Source: Bradyrhizobium tropiciagri (GTDB lineage: Bacteria; Pseudomonadota; Alphaproteobacteria; Rhizobiales; Xanthobacteraceae). From it: a DNA stretch of 64,000 nucleotides. This document shows positions 61,572 to 64,000 of this stretch, piece after piece. The first letter of the stretch is position 1, and each line of letters begins with the position of its first letter. Under the pieces are notes generated by a model, which was not told where the DNA came from, did not search any database, and saw nothing but the letters and a program-made list of their open reading frames with translations. The translations under genes and the position numbers were made by a program. The stretch is from positions 1-64,000 of the forward strand of contig NZ_JAFCKF010000002.1 of the NCBI RefSeq assembly GCF_018130545.1, written 5' to 3'.

Positions 61572-62993
61572 TCACTCGCCCTTGAGCCGCTGGCCCTCAT
61601 GGACCCGCACCTGGTCGGCGCCGCGGCTGCCGGCCGAAGACAGCCGCAGCGTGCTGAGCACGGCACCCGCGACGGCAAAGCCGACGCCGACCATCAGCGA
61701 GATTCGCGTGCCGTCGGCCGGATAGCGCGCCAATAGCATCGCCACCAGGGCGGCGCCGATGGTCTGTCCGAGCAGGCGGGCAGTGCCGAGCATGCCGCTG
61801 GCGCCGCCGGAGCGCTCGCGCGGGGCGGCGGCGATCATGGTGCGGTTGTTCGGGGTCTGGAACAGGCCGAAGCCGACGCCGGCGAGCGCCATGCGCCAGA
61901 TCACGTCGATCGGCGCAGCGTTGGCCGGCATCAATGCCAACGAGCCCAGTCCTGTCGCGAAAATCAGCAGGCCGACGCCGCCGAGCAGGCCGGCCGGATA
62001 GCGTTCAACCAGCCAGCCGGCGATCGGTGCGGCGAACGCGACCGCGATCGGCCATGGCGTGATCAAGAGGCCGATCTGCACCGCCGAATATCCGAAATGG
62101 TTTTCGAGATAGAACGGCATCGCGACGAAGGCCAGCATCTGGCCGCAGAACGAGGCGATCGAGGTGCCGATCGAGAGTGCGAAGATCGGAATCCGCAAGA
62201 GGTCGACCGGCAGCAGCGGCGAGGGCAGATGCTGCTGCCGCCGATACAGCAGATGCGAGGCGACCACAGCGACAGCGAACTCCAATGCACAGACATAGAG
62301 CGCCTCGCCATGGCCGGCGCTGTCGATCGCGCTGATGCCGAAGCCGAATGCGATGGCGCTCATGCCGGCGCTCTGCCAGTCGAAGGCGTGCACGGCGGGC
62401 CTGGTGTGCGGCAGGAAGCGCCAGCCCAAGGCCAGCGTCACGATGCCGAGCGGGACGTTGATGGCGAACAGATAGGGCCAGGTCCCGACCGCTAGGATGA
62501 ACGAGGCGATGGTCGGGCCGACCGCGGCCGAGATCGCGACCACCAGTGCATTGACGCCGATGCCGCGGCCGAGCAGCGAATGCGGATAAATGAAGCGGAC
62601 CAGCGCGGTGTTGACGCTGAGGATCCCGGCGGCGCCAAAGCCTTGCAGGATGCGGGCGATCGTCAGCAGTGGCAGCGTGTGCGCCAGCGCGCAGAACAGC
62701 GAGGCCAGCGTGAACAGCAGCAGCCCGGCCAGATAGACCCGGCGATAGCCGATGATCTCGCCGAGCGAGGCCAGCGGCAGCAGCGAGATCGTGATCGCGA
62801 GCTGATAGCCGTTGACGATCCAGATCGAGAAGGCGGGGCTGGCGTCAAGATCCCGGGCAATGGTCGGCAGCGCGACATTGGCAATCGAGCCGTCGACGAC
62901 GGCCATCACGAGGCCGAGTGCGATCGTGAGAATGGCCCAATTGCGCTGCGGCTGCGGCAGCCCATCGGGATGCTCAATGATCGCGGACGACAT
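61572..62993 (-). CDS. MFS transporter, DHA2 (EmrB/QacA) family
   Basis: A 473-residue exporter with 14 predicted helices. Helix 1 reads AILTIALGLVMAVVDGSIAN, containing the D-x-x-x-x-N signature near residue 34, and motif C-like ANTALVRFIYPHSLLGRGIG follows. Such proteins pump drugs or toxic acids out with protons. No adaptor (EmrA-type) gene is next to it, so it may act alone. A terminator and clpA lie on its 3' side in opposite direction. Confidence 0.86.
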   Translation of the reverse strand: MSSAIIEHPDGLPQPQRNWAILTIALGLVMAVVDGSIANVALPTIARDLDASPAFSIWIVNGYQLAITISLLPLASLGEIIGYRRVYLAGLLLFTLASLFCALAHTLPLLTIARILQGFGAAGILSVNTALVRFIYPHSLLGRGIGVNALVVAISAAVGPTIASFILAVGTWPYLFAINVPLGIVTLALGWRFLPHTRPAVHAFDWQSAGMSAIAFGFGISAIDSAGHGEALYVCALEFAVAVVASHLLYRRQQHLPSPLLPVDLLRIPIFALSIGTSIASFCGQMLAFVAMPFYLENHFGYSAVQIGLLITPWPIAVAFAAPIAGWLVERYPAGLLGGVGLLIFATGLGSLALMPANAAPIDVIWRMALAGVGFGLFQTPNNRTMIAAAPRERSGGASGMLGTARLLGQTIGAALVAMLLARYPADGTRISLMVGVGFAVAGAVLSTLRLSSAGSRGADQVRVHEGQRLKGE

Positions 62994-63142
62994 GTCGTGG
63001 AGTGGCCCTCGGTTCCTGCGTTGCGGGTCTACCGCATGCTGGATTAGCCGGGCCTTTGCAACCCCGAATGCCGGATGCCGGCCGCGATCAAAACGAGGGC
63101 GGGCGCGGTGCGGCGGTTCAGCCTCGATGTTAGCCTCGATCG

Positions 63143-63496
63143 TTAGCCTTGGCCGAGCAGTTCCTTGATGCGCTGCTGCAGCTGCCGCTTCTTGATCTCG
63201 CTGCGGCGGACCCGCTCGTCGAGATCGCTGACGGGCGTGTCCGAGGTCATGATCCGGAAGGCGAGGCCGACCTTGTTGGCCTGGCGCCAGATCAGGCGGG
63301 CCAGGAACGAGCGGCCCTTGCGGGCGATGCTCAGATTCATCTCTTCGGGCAGGGGCGCGGCATCACCGAATTCAACGCACGCGCCGCCTTCACTGATATT
63401 GCGGACGACGCAATCCATCGTCGAGCCACGGTCATTGATCTCCGCAACCGCACCGTAAAACACCTTGTCGCGAACGCTCTGGCGCCGGTCCTGCAT
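63143..63496 (-). CDS. PilZ-domain protein
   Basis: A 117-residue protein. The cyclic-di-GMP binding motif is DRRQSVR at the start (RxxxR) and NISEGGACVEF (D/NxSxxG). A short coiled tail (KKRQLQQRIKELLGQG) ends it. A strong ribosome site, AAGGAGG, precedes the ATG. It is a lone receptor that could relay c-di-GMP to motility or envelope processes; target unknown. Confidence 0.87.
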   Translation of the reverse strand: MQDRRQSVRDKVFYGAVAEINDRGSTMDCVVRNISEGGACVEFGDAAPLPEEMNLSIARKGRSFLARLIWRQANKVGLAFRIMTSDTPVSDLDERVRRSEIKKRQLQQRIKELLGQG

Positions 63497-63722
63497 GGGA
63501 AATCCTCCTTAAATTAACGGCAGGACTGTACCGGTCGGCGTCCGCGAAAAGAAGGGTGCCGGGGAAAACCGTTGCAGTTAGTGTAAATTGTTTGCATCCG
63601 TGAAGGTCTGGATTCCCGGCTATTTTGCGCCGCGAGGCACACGCAAAGCCCCTTTGGAACGGGATTCTTGCTTTGACGCGTCCTGTCAACGCGAGCCGGT
63701 ATCCGCTTCGCTCGACAGCGCT

Positions 63723-64000
63723 TTAGTTCGGCAGCCGGCTATGTCGCCAATCGCGCGGCGACAGGCCGTAATGCTCGCGGAACACGCGGCCGAAATGCGA
63801 GAGATCGTTAAAGCCCCAGGCGAACGCGATCTCGCCGATATGGCGATGGGCGTGTGCCGGCGAGGCGAGGTCGCGCTTGCAGCGCTCCAGCCGCTGCGCC
63901 AGCACGAAGCGCTGGAACGAGGTGTCCTCGTCGGCCAAAAGGCTGTTGACGTAGCGAGGCGAGATGCCGAGCGCGGCGGCGGTTTCAGCGAGGCCAAGCT
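63723..64000 (-). CDS. AraC-family regulator, C-terminal part (cut by window end)
   Basis: On the minus strand a frame runs from the window edge to TAA 63723-63725. It shows both AraC helix-turn-helix motifs: [20 protein letters not shown] and [20 protein letters not shown], ending GLSPRDWR. The effector-binding domain is outside the window. The gene must start beyond position 64000, so the ATG at 63938 is internal. Confidence 0.85.
   Translation of the reverse strand, partial: LGLAETAAALGISPRYVNSLLADEDTSFQRFVLAQRLERCKRDLASPAHAHRHIGEIAFAWGFNDLSHFGRVFREHYGLSPRDWRHSRLPN

Overview
This 64 kb window is a piece of a high-GC alphaproteobacterial chromosome, most likely Bradyrhizobium or a close relative. 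The evidence is gene content typical of that group: MipZ, a phasin, a short FliN-like protein, a glutaredoxin-type ArsC with an AqpS-like channel, ClpS-ClpA, DUF1489 and DUF599 proteins, and short GC-rich dyad repeats between genes. No rRNA operon or CRISPR array was seen. One tRNA gene, tRNA-Leu(GAG), is present.

Layout. Positions 1-7.7 kb hold the tail of a biotin-dependent carboxylase, a PEP-mutase/isocitrate-lyase superfamily enzyme (oxaloacetate decarboxylase type), acylphosphatase, a methyltransferase facing a GbsR-type regulator operon, a LysR/tautomerase pair, lipB and a FliN-like gene. At 8.1-11.0 kb, directly after tRNA-Leu, lies a visibly AT-richer relic island. It holds a broken integrase tail, two unknown genes and the C-terminal half of a DNA cytosine methyltransferase. 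From 11.2 to 18.4 kb come serA, two NodB-type deacetylases in tandem, mgtE, a small HTH protein and a DoxX protein. From 18.4 to 21.7 kb is an arsenic operon (arsR-aqpS-arsC-MFS, all overlapping) with a divergent Cys-tailed DUF6428 gene.

From 21.6 to 27.9 kb is a phosphonate-catabolism cluster: LysR, Fe-alcohol dehydrogenase, phnA, phnY and an organophosphate-type transporter. It carries no aminotransferase, so 2-hydroxyethylphosphonate is a more likely input than 2-aminoethylphosphonate. From 28.2 to 34.4 kb is a tightly coupled catabolic operon: MFS transporter, arylmalonate-decarboxylase-like protein, GntR regulator, a hydantoin-racemase homologue lacking both catalytic cysteines, a hydantoinase/dihydropyrimidinase and an alpha/beta hydrolase. 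I could not match it to a described pathway, and it is the best candidate for a new system here.

From 34.4 to 48.4 kb the genes are mixed: NTF2-like, SDR/AraC pair, a His-rich secreted acid phosphatase with a di-haem cytochrome c peroxidase, aldo/keto reductase, a TonB/TolA-like protein, DUF599, GST, YidB-like, DUF1489 and panC. From 48.6 to 64 kb are mipZ, a secreted alpha/beta hydrolase, a VWA/DnaJ gene pair, a D,D-carboxypeptidase with SPOR domain, a phasin, a TadG-like protein, clpS-clpA, a DHA2 exporter, a PilZ protein and a partial AraC regulator. All functions are read from motifs and context by eye; no database search was run.
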